From an uncultured SAR86 cluster bacterium (lineage in GTDB: Bacteria; Pseudomonadota; Gammaproteobacteria; Magnimaribacterales; D2472): a DNA stretch of 64,000 bases. The number at the start of each line of letters is the position of its first letter. Within the stretch, counting starts at the first letter, position 1. Shown here piece by piece: positions 48,889 through 59,397 of the stretch. The position numbers and the translations under genes were made by a program. A model generated the notes under the pieces. That model saw nothing but the letters and a program-made list of their open reading frames with translations. It was not told the origin of the DNA and ran no database searches. The stretch covers positions 62,001 through 126,000 of the forward strand of contig CACNXK010000001.1 of the NCBI GenBank assembly GCA_902624425.1, given 5' to 3'.

Positions 48889-50286
48889 TTAATTTTTGAA
48901 GCTTACTAATCTATCAAGCGAGAACGAACCGACCCAAACTGAGCCATCATATGGAAGGGCAACAGTTGGAAACGCAGCCTTATTTCTATTAAAAGTATAA
49001 ATATTTATTGGTTTAAGGTCTTTTGTACTCAGCTCAATGACTTTAAAAGGGAGGGAGCAAATCATGTGATTTTCCTCAATACCTTTAATAGTATATCCGG
49101 GACATTTAGCAGTCACATCAAGGGTTTCATGATCCAAGCTTGTTACCCAAATTGAGTCCTTATCAATAATTAAATTATCTGGGCTATTAATATTGAAACT
49201 AAAAGCCTCTTTTTTTTGAATTAAATCATATGCTTTGACTGTATCACTTAAATTATTTGCAACAAAAAGCATATTATCTTTTTTAGCAATTCCATTAGGC
49301 TGACCACCATCCGTAAAAGAAAGTTCTTCAAGCTTAAACTTGTTCCAAAATAAAACTACTCCGGTAGGATATTTAAAAATTGAAGCACTTAACCATTCGT
49401 TCATTGAAATATTTCTTGGATACATATGGGTAGTAAAGAATGCACCACTACTCTCAATAGTAATATCATTTATATAATACTTTTCCGGGATTGAAACACA
49501 TCCTTTCCAAACCAGAGACCACTTGCCATCAAAAACTAATTCAAAAAACTCTACTGATTCCTCAGGAAAGTGATTGACTACAGCAAGCTGATAGCTGCCA
49601 TCATATCTTTTGTTAAGATCAATGCCATGAGGGCCAAAGCGCTTGTCTTTTCTCTGACACCTAGGATCACCCCAAACATTCAAACCTAATTTAATATCTA
49701 AATTTTCCCTCTCTTTTGTTTTTAAATTAAAGAGAGCAAGATTTCCTTGTTTAGGTTCCTCATATGGTTTTATTCCTCCAAACTCGCTAACAATAAAATA
49801 ATTCTCATCTGGAGTTTTTAAAATATCTTCAGGATTTGAGAGCACGCAATAAACCTCTAGTCTTGATCCATTAGAACAATCTGAAATATCCTCTATTGGC
49901 CCAACATAATCTCGACTAAGCGTAAGTATTGATAGACAAACACAAATCAAGAAAGCAAAAACATTAAAGACGTTTCCATAACTAATAATCTTTTCAAGGC
50001 TTATGACTAAAAATCTTCTAAAAAATATAAAAAATAACCCACGCAGGAAAAAACCCAAACCAAATAAAAACGAAACTATACTCCAAACCCTGTAATACCA
50101 ATTATCGATATTAAGAATAAATAGTAATAACGCTAAACCCGGAATACCTAAAGCGAGACCTACTTTTTTTGAAAGATCATTATCACTGACTATCTTTAAA
50201 AAGTATGAATACATTACTTTCCCAAATAAGAGGACACTTAAACCCATGATTAGGAAAATTACAGTAAAGAAATAATTTAGAGCCAT
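48889..50286 (-). CDS. Membrane-anchored SMP-30/paraoxonase-like beta-propeller protein
   Basis: 465 aa; several N-terminal TM-like segments, then GPHGIDLNKRYDGSYQLAVVNHFPEESVEFFEL and NGIAKKDNMLFVANNLSDTVKAY propeller-like repeats. Confidence 0.6.
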   Translation of the reverse strand: MALNYFFTVIFLIMGLSVLLFGKVMYSYFLKIVSDNDLSKKVGLALGIPGLALLLFILNIDNWYYRVWSIVSFLFGLGFFLRGLFFIFFRRFLVISLEKIISYGNVFNVFAFLICVCLSILTLSRDYVGPIEDISDCSNGSRLEVYCVLSNPEDILKTPDENYFIVSEFGGIKPYEEPKQGNLALFNLKTKERENLDIKLGLNVWGDPRCQRKDKRFGPHGIDLNKRYDGSYQLAVVNHFPEESVEFFELVFDGKWSLVWKGCVSIPEKYYINDITIESSGAFFTTHMYPRNISMNEWLSASIFKYPTGVVLFWNKFKLEELSFTDGGQPNGIAKKDNMLFVANNLSDTVKAYDLIQKKEAFSFNINSPDNLIIDKDSIWVTSLDHETLDVTAKCPGYTIKGIEENHMICSLPFKVIELSTKDLKPINIYTFNRNKAAFPTVALPYDGSVWVGSFSLDRLVSFKN

Positions 50287-51167
50287 TTACCTATAGTTTC
50301 TTTTATTATTTTAATAACTTCCATAGGAGCATCTATAGGAACATGATGGGCTGCACTATCAATTGTTGTAAATTCCATATTTTTTTTAAATGTTGATTGC
50401 ATATATTCTAAAATCTTGGAGCCCATGAGCAAGCTTTTCCCGCCAGCGATAAAAAGAGAAGGACATTTAAAAATATATTCATAACCTTTGGGCCTTCCTA
50501 ATTTATAAAAAAGACTATCGTCAAACTTCCATCTCCATCCTTCGTCAGTTTCTTTCACTGAATACTCTGCAACATATCTCAAGTACCAATCATTTTCGCA
50601 CTCTTGTTTAGGCATAAGTCTGAATCTTCCAAGAATTGTTTCCTTATCAGGATAATATTTGATTAGCCTAAGCGGGCCTGAACCAACATGCTTATCATAT
50701 TCATAGTCTGGAGGTCTGACGGGTGTATCAATCATTATAATCCCAGAAATTTTTGAAGGTTTTTCGGTAGCTATAAAACCAGCTATATGCCCACCAAGCG
50801 AATGTCCCACAAGAAAAACATTATTTGTTATCTTTTCCTTGTCGAGTATAGATAAAATACTTTCACCAAAAACCTCATAGCTATATTCATCTCTGTGGTC
50901 CGAGTCTCCCATCCCAGGTAAGTCTGGTGCAATTATCCTATATTCATCTGAAATAAATGGAGCTATTGGATCCCACCAATTCTTTGAAGCGCCCGTTCCA
51001 TGGATTAGTACAATAGTTTTACTATTTGTATCCTTACCCCAACATTTATAACTTACATTTCCAAGTTTTGTTTCTAGTACTTTAACGTCTGATTCTGAAG
51101 CTATAGCATCTAAAAACCAATCAGGAGCATTAGATATGTCTTTTTTAAGATTGTCAGTAATGTGCAT
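50277..51167 (-). CDS. Alpha/beta hydrolase
   Basis: 296 aa; VLIHGTGASKNWWDPIAPF, LVGHSLGGHIAGF, catalytic His in SAAHHVPIDAP. Confidence 0.9.
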   Translation of the reverse strand: MHITDNLKKDISNAPDWFLDAIASESDVKVLETKLGNVSYKCWGKDTNSKTIVLIHGTGASKNWWDPIAPFISDEYRIIAPDLPGMGDSDHRDEYSYEVFGESILSILDKEKITNNVFLVGHSLGGHIAGFIATEKPSKISGIIMIDTPVRPPDYEYDKHVGSGPLRLIKYYPDKETILGRFRLMPKQECENDWYLRYVAEYSVKETDEGWRWKFDDSLFYKLGRPKGYEYIFKCPSLFIAGGKSLLMGSKILEYMQSTFKKNMEFTTIDSAAHHVPIDAPMEVIKIIKETIGKWL

Positions 51168-51208
51168 TGAGGCTATTCTAATCCAGAAATAAAAAATTTT
51201 CTTGAATA

Positions 51209-51994
51209 ATGAGTTTAATTCCAGCTGCCACAGTTCTTTTGTTGAGACAAAATAATAATGATATGGAGGTTTTGCTTGTCGAGCGGTCTAGCAATACAGC
51301 TTTTGGAGATTTATATGTTTTTCCTGGAGGAAAAGTAGATCCCGAAGATAACTTTTTAGATAAACTTAGCAGCTACTCTGATCTTAATGATGCAGATTGC
51401 TCAAAACTGCTTGATATAAAAACTGGAGGTGCATCCTTTTGGATTGCATGTATAAGAGAATGCTTTGAAGAGGTTGGAGTGCTTTTGGCAAGAAAAAAAG
51501 ATGGATCGATGATAGATTTAAATAATAAGGATAAAGATAGATTCATTGATTACAGAGAAAGATTAATCTCTGATCAGATCTCCTTTTTAGAAATCTGTAA
51601 AAAAGAAGAACTCTTTTTTGAAACTAATAATATTGTTCCTTTCTCTCACTGGATAACACCAGATATAGAAACAAAGAGATTTGATACAAGATTTTTTGCT
51701 GCCAAAATGCCAAAAGATCAACCAACCTTACACGATGGGAATGAACTTACAAATAGCTTATGGATTAAACCAAGAGAGGCAATAAAAAAAGCATGGGATG
51801 GAGAAATTAAAATGATTTTACCAACCTCGAAAAACCTGGAGCAAACCTTTGATTTTGGGTCTACAGATGAATTAATATCTTTTTATAAAAGCGGAGGATC
51901 TTCAGAGATAAAATCAATTTTACCAAAATTTAAAAAAGTTGATGGTAGGTGGGAAGGTCGTTTGCCAGATGATGAAGGATATGATGATTTTTAG
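51209..51994 (+). CDS. NUDIX hydrolase (NUDT19/CoA-diphosphatase-like)
   Basis: 261 aa; YVFPGGKVDPEDN, IACIRECFEEVGVLLAR. Confidence 0.87.
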   Translation: MSLIPAATVLLLRQNNNDMEVLLVERSSNTAFGDLYVFPGGKVDPEDNFLDKLSSYSDLNDADCSKLLDIKTGGASFWIACIRECFEEVGVLLARKKDGSMIDLNNKDKDRFIDYRERLISDQISFLEICKKEELFFETNNIVPFSHWITPDIETKRFDTRFFAAKMPKDQPTLHDGNELTNSLWIKPREAIKKAWDGEIKMILPTSKNLEQTFDFGSTDELISFYKSGGSSEIKSILPKFKKVDGRWEGRLPDDEGYDDF

Positions 51995-51996
51995 TA

Positions 51997-52809
51997 ATGC
52001 AAAGAGATAATTTATTAAAGAAAATAACTTCACCAAATGGAGGTATCTTTACTGGTGCAGGGACCAACTCTTATCTGATTGGCAACAAAGATATAACTCT
52101 GGTAGATCCAGGCCCCAACATTAAAAAGCATTTAGATAAACTTGTGGAAATAGCAGGAAAAAATATTAAAAGGATTCTTGTAACACATACTCATATGGAT
52201 CATTCACCAGGAGCAAAACCTCTTGCTGATCGTCTTTCAATTCCATGCTATGGAAAACTAGTTGAGAATGATTTCTCAATACAAGATGAGTCTTTCAAGC
52301 CCGACTTTATTTTGTCTGAGAGCGAATTTATTGAAACTGAGGAATATACAATTAAACCAATTCATACTCCAGGTCATGCATCTAATCATTATTGTTTTTT
52401 AATTGATGAAATTAAATGCCTGTTGAGTGGTGATCATATTATGGATGGGTCTACAGTTGTAATTGCTCCAAAAGATGGAAATATGAACGAATATATTTCC
52501 TCACTTAGAAAGCTCAACGACTTTTCCTTTGATTCGATCGCTCCTGGTCACGGAAATTATATCGAGAATCCTTTTGAGATCATTGAGTGGACCATTCAAC
52601 ATAGACTAGATAGAGAAGAAAAAGTTTATGAAAAGCTTTCAAGCCTTGGAAATGTTGGGATTAACCGCTTGCTAATTTCAGTCTATAACGATATCAATCC
52701 TAAATTACTTCCAATAGCAAAGTGGAGTCTTGAGGCACATTTGATAAAACTTATTGAGGATGGAAGGGTAGCTTTAGATGGAAGAAAATATAAATCTTTA
52801 GGTGATTAA
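51997..52809 (+). CDS. MBL-fold metallo-hydrolase (LACTB2-like)
   Basis: 270 aa; VTHTHMDHSPGA, IHTPGHASNHYCF, SGDHIMDGS, APGHG. Confidence 0.9.
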   Translation: MQRDNLLKKITSPNGGIFTGAGTNSYLIGNKDITLVDPGPNIKKHLDKLVEIAGKNIKRILVTHTHMDHSPGAKPLADRLSIPCYGKLVENDFSIQDESFKPDFILSESEFIETEEYTIKPIHTPGHASNHYCFLIDEIKCLLSGDHIMDGSTVVIAPKDGNMNEYISSLRKLNDFSFDSIAPGHGNYIENPFEIIEWTIQHRLDREEKVYEKLSSLGNVGINRLLISVYNDINPKLLPIAKWSLEAHLIKLIEDGRVALDGRKYKSLGD

Positions 52810-53201
52810 GAACATTTATAATATCTGCCGGAATCGCCACCAATATCAGGCTCACATTTAATCTTCAAATCATCATCATCCTCTTCAAGCTTAATTTCTT
52901 CTTCTTTAGATTTAAGCTTAATTTGATTTTCTTCTTTAATTTTATCCAGCTCAGCTTGATTTTCTATTGAAGCATTTGTTCGATCAACACAATCAAAATA
53001 ATCATCTTTATTAAGGTATTCGTGTTTCTTTTGTCTTGAGACCATCCTAGGTCCATTATCTGGATTTTGCATACAAGATGTTTGCACATAGCCAATTTTG
53101 TTCTCACCTACGATATCTGTTAGTGGATCTTTTTCTTGAGTTGAAGAGCAAGAAAAAAGGAAGATGATCATCGAAGAAAAAATAATAACAGTTTTACTCA
53201 T
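52806..53201 (-). CDS. Hypothetical lipoprotein
   Basis: 131 aa; signal with lipobox FLFSCSS; acidic Lys/Glu-rich coil; paired Cys at C-terminus. Confidence 0.6.
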   Translation of the reverse strand: MSKTVIIFSSMIIFLFSCSSTQEKDPLTDIVGENKIGYVQTSCMQNPDNGPRMVSRQKKHEYLNKDDYFDCVDRTNASIENQAELDKIKEENQIKLKSKEEEIKLEEDDDDLKIKCEPDIGGDSGRYYKCS

Positions 53202-55126
53202 AAGCTTTTTTTATTCTCAATAAGATCTGAGACTACAGCAGGTTCAGCTAAGGTTGTAGTATCTCCTAAGTTTTCAAAATCACCTTCAGCAACTTTCCTT
53301 AATATTCTTCTCATGATCTTACCTGACCTAGTTTTCGGAAGCCCAGGAGCATTTTGTATTAAATCAGGTTTCGCAATTGGCCCAATTTCTTTGCCAACAA
53401 AATTTCTTAGTTCTGTTGATAGTTCATCTGAAAATTCTTCCCCTACCATCAAAGTAACAAAAGCATATATGCCTTGTCCTTTAATTGGGTGCTCAAAGCC
53501 CACCACAGCAGCCTCAGCTATTACTGGATGGAGAACAAGCGCACTTTCAACTTCAGCTGTTCCAAGTCTATGTCCAGAAACATTAAGGACATCATCAACT
53601 CTTCCTGTAATCCAAAAGTAGCCATCTTCATCTCTTTTTGCACCATCCCCGGTAAAGTAAATATTGTTATATGTTGAGAAATACGTATCAATCATTCTTT
53701 GGTGGTCATTGTAAACGCTTCTTATTTGACTCGGCCATGAAGATTCAATTACAAGATTTCCTGATGCTTTACCAGATTGTTTAACTCCACTTTCATCATA
53801 AAGCTCTGGTTTTACACCAAAAAAAGGCAGAGTTGCAGAACCTGGTTTTGTAGGAGTAATACCCGCAATTGGAGATATCAATACTGAACCAGTTTCTGTT
53901 TGCCACCAAGTATCTATTACTTCACAAGACTTATTCCCTACAACAGAGTAATACCAATCCCAGGCTTCAGGATTTATTGGCTCTCCTACAGTGCCTAAAA
54001 CTTTTATAGATTCTCTTGAGGTATTCTCAACAAACTCATCTCCTAATGACATCAAAGCCCTAATTGCAGTTGGTGCAGTATAAAAAATATTTATTTTATG
54101 CTCATCACATATTTCCCAGCACCTTGATGCATTGGGATATGTGGGCACTCCCTCAAACATGAGAGAAGTAGCTCCATTTGATAGCGGCCCATAAAGAATA
54201 TAAGTATGTCCTGTAATCCAACCAACATCTGCTGTGCACCAATATTTATCATCTTTATTAAACCCGAATAAATATTTAAAAGAGATATGAGCTCCTAAGA
54301 GATATCCAGCTGTTGTATGTAATACTCCTTTTGGCTTTCCGGTAGATCCTGATGTATATAAAATAAATAAGGGATCTTCAGAATCCATTGGCTCTGGATC
54401 ACAAACGTCGTCAACCTTATCTTTAAGCTCATTAAACCAGAGATCTCTATTCTCATTCCAGCCAATTTCTCCCCCGGTTCGTTTAACAACAATGACATTT
54501 TTTACGTCGGGGCAATCTAATAGAGCCTCGTCAACATTATTCTTTAAAGGCACTTTTTTACCACCTCTTACTCCCTCATCAGCTGTAATTACAGTCCTGC
54601 AATCAGCATCTAAAATTCTGTCTTTAAGAGACTCTGGTGAAAACCCACCAAAAACAACAGAATGAATGGCACCAATTCTGGCGCATGCAAACATTGCAAA
54701 TGCAGCCTCAGGAATCATCGGCATGTATATACATACTCTTGAACCTTTCTTAACTTGGAGTGATTTTAGAATGTTTGCAAACTTACAAACTTCAGAATGT
54801 AATTCTTTAAAGGAAATTTCCTTTGAGTTTCCTGGCTCGTCTCCTTCCCAAATTAAGGCAACTTTATCACCATTATCTTCTAGATGCCTATCTATGCAAT
54901 TAAGCGTTATGTTTGTTTTGCCACCAGAAAACCATTTTGTATCTTGAAACTTAGAATTATGAACCTCTTTAAAGTCTTCAATCCACCTAATATTTTCTCT
55001 AGCAAGATCACCAAAGAATTTTTCAGGATTTTCGATTGATTCCCTATAAAGACTTAAATACTCATCAAAATCTTTTATGTGAGGATTTGAGAATTTGGGA
55101 TTTGGATTGTATATTTCTTGAGTCAA
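53198..55126 (-). CDS. acs: Acetyl-CoA synthetase
   Basis: 642 aa; [49 protein letters not shown]. Confidence 0.97.
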   Translation of the reverse strand: MTQEIYNPNPKFSNPHIKDFDEYLSLYRESIENPEKFFGDLARENIRWIEDFKEVHNSKFQDTKWFSGGKTNITLNCIDRHLEDNGDKVALIWEGDEPGNSKEISFKELHSEVCKFANILKSLQVKKGSRVCIYMPMIPEAAFAMFACARIGAIHSVVFGGFSPESLKDRILDADCRTVITADEGVRGGKKVPLKNNVDEALLDCPDVKNVIVVKRTGGEIGWNENRDLWFNELKDKVDDVCDPEPMDSEDPLFILYTSGSTGKPKGVLHTTAGYLLGAHISFKYLFGFNKDDKYWCTADVGWITGHTYILYGPLSNGATSLMFEGVPTYPNASRCWEICDEHKINIFYTAPTAIRALMSLGDEFVENTSRESIKVLGTVGEPINPEAWDWYYSVVGNKSCEVIDTWWQTETGSVLISPIAGITPTKPGSATLPFFGVKPELYDESGVKQSGKASGNLVIESSWPSQIRSVYNDHQRMIDTYFSTYNNIYFTGDGAKRDEDGYFWITGRVDDVLNVSGHRLGTAEVESALVLHPVIAEAAVVGFEHPIKGQGIYAFVTLMVGEEFSDELSTELRNFVGKEIGPIAKPDLIQNAPGLPKTRSGKIMRRILRKVAEGDFENLGDTTTLAEPAVVSDLIENKKSL

Positions 55127-55127
55127 T

Positions 55128-55793
55128 TTAAAGTATTGATGGTTGAGGATTTATAAAAGTTTTACCTTTTGGATTAGACATGATTTTTGTAACTAACATT
55201 TCATAATCTTCTTCATTTTCCTCAAAATTAATATCGGCAGCATTAACAATTAAGACAGGGGCTTTTTCATAATCCAAGAAAAATCTTGAATAAGCCTCAT
55301 TGATCTTTGTTAAATACTCATTTGTTAGATATTGTTCGTATTCATTCCCTCTTTTATCTATTCTGCTCATTAAAACTTCTACGGGAGCCTGAAGATAAAT
55401 AACAAGATCTGGTGTCGGGGAGTCAAGTGTTAAATGTTCATACACCTTGTCATAAAGTTTCATTTCTTCAGCTGACAAAACCACTTCAGCAAATAATCTG
55501 TCTTTTTCTAATATGAAATCTGCAACCCTTACAGGCTCAAATAAACTTCTCTGTTTTAACTCTTCCATTTGCTGAACTCTTTGAAAAAGAAAAAATAATT
55601 GAGCAGCAAGAGCAGACTGTGTTGGATTTTTATATGAGGCCTCCAGAAAAGGGTTTTCAGCGGGCATTTCGAGCAAAATGTCATAATTGAATGATTTTGC
55701 GAGTTTATTAGCCAAAGTGGTTTTACCAACCCCAATTGGCCCCTCAACTGCAATATATTTAGGAAAAGGATCTTCTTTGTATGCTAATTTCAT
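55128..55793 (-). CDS. Deoxynucleoside kinase
   Basis: 221 aa; [24 protein letters not shown]-like [31 protein letters not shown]. Confidence 0.9.
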   Translation of the reverse strand: MKLAYKEDPFPKYIAVEGPIGVGKTTLANKLAKSFNYDILLEMPAENPFLEASYKNPTQSALAAQLFFLFQRVQQMEELKQRSLFEPVRVADFILEKDRLFAEVVLSAEEMKLYDKVYEHLTLDSPTPDLVIYLQAPVEVLMSRIDKRGNEYEQYLTNEYLTKINEAYSRFFLDYEKAPVLIVNAADINFEENEEDYEMLVTKIMSNPKGKTFINPQPSIL

Positions 55794-55812
55794 AGAATAT
55801 ATAAAATTTAGA

Positions 55813-57129
55813 TTATCTTAATTCTTCAGAAAATCCAAATTCTTTTCCTTCGCCCTTTCTAGGGTTGTAATTTCCATTAGATTCGACAGTTTTTTTGACT
55901 TTTTCTAGCATCTTTTGCTGAGATTTAGCATCATTACGCTGAAAGTTAGTCCACCACTTTCCAAGATCTGATTTATCCTTTGAAACTTTCTCTCTAATTA
56001 AAAGAAAATCATAGCCCGCCCTAAATCTTGGATGCTTGATAATCTTGTTAGGATTATTTTTTAATCTATCATTTAGTTTTAATTGCAGGTACCAAATATC
56101 CTTAATATAACTAATGAACTTTCTTGGTATAGCAGTAATTCTTTGTTGCTCAGCAATAACTGAGTCCATTGATCTAAAAAATTTCCTTACGTTAATTCCG
56201 TTTTCAGAAGAACATCTTTCAATTAATTTTGGCCACAAGATTGCAGCTAATAGAAAGCCCGGAGTTATTGACTTCCCATCTTTAAATCTCTTATCAGTAT
56301 TTTTAAATGACTCATCATAAATTTTATTATTAGGATATTTCTTTTCTAAATTAATAAGATATTTGGCAACATCAAAAGACACTAGCTTTTTATAATTTCC
56401 ATACCCATATCCGTTTAGAAAGATTTTGCAGAACTCATCAAACAATCTTGCATTTGAGATATCACCTAAAAGTTCTCCTTTCTCATAGATAGCTTCTTTT
56501 ATTTTGCTATTAATTTTGAAATTAAGCTTGGTAGAAAATCTTATGGCTCTCAAACTCCTAACTGGATCCTCTTCAAATCTATATAGCGGATCTCCTATGG
56601 AAATAATTTTTTTTTCTTTTACGTGCTGGATGCCCTGATGGAAGTCTTTAAAGGTTTTATTTATTGGACAAAAATAAATAGCATTTATTGAAAAATCTCT
56701 CCTATTGCAATCATCCTCGATGCTACCCCAAATATTATCTCTGATTATTTTTCCAGCATCATCCTTTATAAGATCATTTTCTATAGTCGTATTATCTTTG
56801 TTGAATCCAGCTCTAAAGGTTGCAACTTCTATTATCTGCTTTCCTTTATATATATGAACTAGCTGGAATCTCTTTCCAATAATCCTTGAAGCTTTAAAGA
56901 TCTTTCTGATCTCCCTTGGCTCAGCATTTGTAGCGATATCAAAATCCTTAGGTTTAATATTTGCCAATAAATCTCTAACACAGCCACCAACGAGATAGGC
57001 TTCATAATTATGATCTTGTAGTTTTTTGACTATCTCCACAGCGAAGGAACTTATATTTTTATCCCAGTCTTTTGAGCTAATAGGATGTTTATTGCTCGAA
57101 GTCTTTTTAAAAAGGTTTTTTAGTATCAA
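55813..57129 (-). CDS. pcnB: Poly(A) polymerase I; probable TTG start at 57129 (tracked 57231 overlaps upstream gene)
   Basis: EAYLVGGCVRDLLANIKPKDFDIATNAEPREIRKIF, DCNRRDFSINAIYF, basic C-terminus. Confidence 0.92.
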   Translation of the reverse strand: MILKNLFKKTSSNKHPISSKDWDKNISSFAVEIVKKLQDHNYEAYLVGGCVRDLLANIKPKDFDIATNAEPREIRKIFKASRIIGKRFQLVHIYKGKQIIEVATFRAGFNKDNTTIENDLIKDDAGKIIRDNIWGSIEDDCNRRDFSINAIYFCPINKTFKDFHQGIQHVKEKKIISIGDPLYRFEEDPVRSLRAIRFSTKLNFKINSKIKEAIYEKGELLGDISNARLFDEFCKIFLNGYGYGNYKKLVSFDVAKYLINLEKKYPNNKIYDESFKNTDKRFKDGKSITPGFLLAAILWPKLIERCSSENGINVRKFFRSMDSVIAEQQRITAIPRKFISYIKDIWYLQLKLNDRLKNNPNKIIKHPRFRAGYDFLLIREKVSKDKSDLGKWWTNFQRNDAKSQQKMLEKVKKTVESNGNYNPRKGEGKEFGFSEELR

Positions 57130-57131
57130 GT

Positions 57132-58124
57132 TTATAAATTTTCTGAGAGATTTTGATAATCTTCTTTTTTTAGGCGTGGGCCAAATGTTTGGACTATCTG
57201 TGCAGCTGCCAAATTGGCAAATGAACCGCATTCATAAAGATCTTTACCATTAAGCATTGCATGCATAAATGCACCAGCAAACATATCACCAGCACCATTC
57301 GTATCAATTGCTTTAACTTCCAAACCTTCATTTTTGATAACTTCTCCACCAGAAACAATAAAGCTTCCATTTGATCCATCAGTTATCACTGTTGTGAAGT
57401 TTTTGTTTTTTAAAATCTCAATTGCATTATCTATATTATCGGTTTCAGTGAGAGCTAATGCCTCATCGTGATTTCCAAAAACATAATCCACTTTATATGA
57501 AAGAATTTTTTCAAATTTATCTCGAAAACCATGAACAATGCCATCATTGGATAAAGATAACGCTTTTTTAGTTCCAAAACCTTCCAAAGAATCAAGTGAT
57601 TTAATTACAGAATTAAAGTTAGAATCGCTTGTTACCATATAACCCTCTATATAAAAGATCTTAGATTTTTGAATATATTCAAAATTTATATCATTCTCAT
57701 TAAGATGCTCGCTAATTCCTAAAGTGCTACACATAGTTCTTGCAGCATCAGGAGTAACAAGGACTAGACATTTCCCAGTTGGAGTACTTTGGTCATTTGA
57801 ACTAATCCCTATGTGATCAATGCCAGCTTCCTTGAGGCTTTTTAAATACTTATTACCATCCTCATCATTATTTAGCTTACATACATGATGACAGGTTGAA
57901 CCAAAATAAGATGCAGCAACTAAGGAGTTGGTTGCAGACCCACCGCAATCAACCACTGATTCTAGATCAAGACCTGAAAGCTTATCTAGTATTACATTTT
58001 GCTCATCCCTTGACTGGATTACCATTTCATCTGGTTTCATCCCAATTTCATCTAAAAAAGTTTGCTCAACTTTAAATTGAGTATCAACTAAGGCGTTACC
58101 AATTGCTGTTATATCATGACTCAT
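57132..58124 (-). CDS. PfkB-family carbohydrate kinase (adenosine kinase-like)
   Basis: 330 aa; ITAIGNALVDTQFKV, GGSATNSLVAASYFG, DTNGAGDMFAGAFMH. Confidence 0.9.
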   Translation of the reverse strand: MSHDITAIGNALVDTQFKVEQTFLDEIGMKPDEMVIQSRDEQNVILDKLSGLDLESVVDCGGSATNSLVAASYFGSTCHHVCKLNNDEDGNKYLKSLKEAGIDHIGISSNDQSTPTGKCLVLVTPDAARTMCSTLGISEHLNENDINFEYIQKSKIFYIEGYMVTSDSNFNSVIKSLDSLEGFGTKKALSLSNDGIVHGFRDKFEKILSYKVDYVFGNHDEALALTETDNIDNAIEILKNKNFTTVITDGSNGSFIVSGGEVIKNEGLEVKAIDTNGAGDMFAGAFMHAMLNGKDLYECGSFANLAAAQIVQTFGPRLKKEDYQNLSENL

Positions 58125-59397
58125 ACACTGTCCTTATTTTATTTATAACCTCGTTAAGAATCTTTTTATTATGTTTTGTAGAGATAAAACCTGCTTCGTA
58201 TTTAGATGGTGCAAAGTATATACCTTGATTGAGGCAGCCTTTAAAAAAACTTACAAAATATTTATCATTTGATGCGCTGACATCATCAAAATTTTTTGGG
58301 AATTCTTCAGTAAAGAAAAATCCAAACATTCCTCCTATTTGATTAGAAGAGAAGGGGATTCCTTTTTTTAACATCTCACTTTTAATATTTGTTAATAGAT
58401 AATTAGCATTAGCTTCGAGCTCTTGGTAAGGATTTGTTTTTATAAGTTCACTAATAAGGCACTTCCCAGCCGCAACAGCTAATGGATTCCCAGATAATGT
58501 GCCCGCCTGATAAACAGGCCCCTCTGGAGCAAGAAAATTCATTATTTCTGCTTTACCACCAAATGCTCCTACGGGAAGACCTCCGCCTATTACCTTTCCC
58601 AAGGCAGTTAGGTCTGGCGTGATTCCATATAATTCTTGAGCTCCACCTAAAGAGACTCTAAAACCAGTCATCACCTCATCGAAAATCAATACTGATCCAT
58701 TTTCATAAGTTTTAACTCTTAATGTCTTTAGAAAATCTTCATCTCCAGGAATAAAACCCATGTTTCCAGCTATTGGCTCAATAATTACAGCAGCTAGCTC
58801 ATTTTTAATAGATTCAAAAACTTCTAAAAAAGCGTCTATGTCGTTGTATGGAATACTAATTGTCTGTCTTGCTAGCTCCTCAGGCACACCTGGTGAATCA
58901 GGCAAACCAAAAGTTGAGACTCCTGAACCAGCTTTTATTAGGAGAGAATCTACATGACCGTGGTAGCAACCAGTAAATTTAATAATCTTATTACGTCCCG
59001 TAAATCCTCTAGCTAATCTTATACAACTCATAGTTGCTTCAGTTCCAGAATTAACCATTCTTATTTTTTCAATAGAGGGCATCACTGTTCTTATTAACTC
59101 ACCGATCGATGTTTCTGCTTCCGTTGGCGCTCCATAACTTGTTCCTAAATCAGCTTGGTCTTTAATTGCTTTTATTATTTTTGGATTGCTATGTCCCAAA
59201 ATCATTGGACCCCATGATCCAATAAAATCGACATAATCATTACCATCAACATCATGCAAATATGCTCCAGAAGCACTTTTTATGAAAATAGGAGAACCAT
59301 TAACATTTCCAAATGCACGAACGGGCGAATTAACACCGCCAGGCATTACTGACTTTGCTTTATTAAAAAGAGATTTGGATTTAGTTGTTTTACTCAA
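58114..59397 (-). CDS. hemL: Glutamate-1-semialdehyde 2,1-aminomutase
   Basis: 427 aa; VMPGGVNSPVRAFGNV, MVNSGTEATMSCIRLARGFTGR, LTALGKVIGGGLPVGAFGG. Confidence 0.97.
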   Translation of the reverse strand: MSKTTKSKSLFNKAKSVMPGGVNSPVRAFGNVNGSPIFIKSASGAYLHDVDGNDYVDFIGSWGPMILGHSNPKIIKAIKDQADLGTSYGAPTEAETSIGELIRTVMPSIEKIRMVNSGTEATMSCIRLARGFTGRNKIIKFTGCYHGHVDSLLIKAGSGVSTFGLPDSPGVPEELARQTISIPYNDIDAFLEVFESIKNELAAVIIEPIAGNMGFIPGDEDFLKTLRVKTYENGSVLIFDEVMTGFRVSLGGAQELYGITPDLTALGKVIGGGLPVGAFGGKAEIMNFLAPEGPVYQAGTLSGNPLAVAAGKCLISELIKTNPYQELEANANYLLTNIKSEMLKKGIPFSSNQIGGMFGFFFTEEFPKNFDDVSASNDKYFVSFFKGCLNQGIYFAPSKYEAGFISTKHNKKILNEVINKIRTVYES

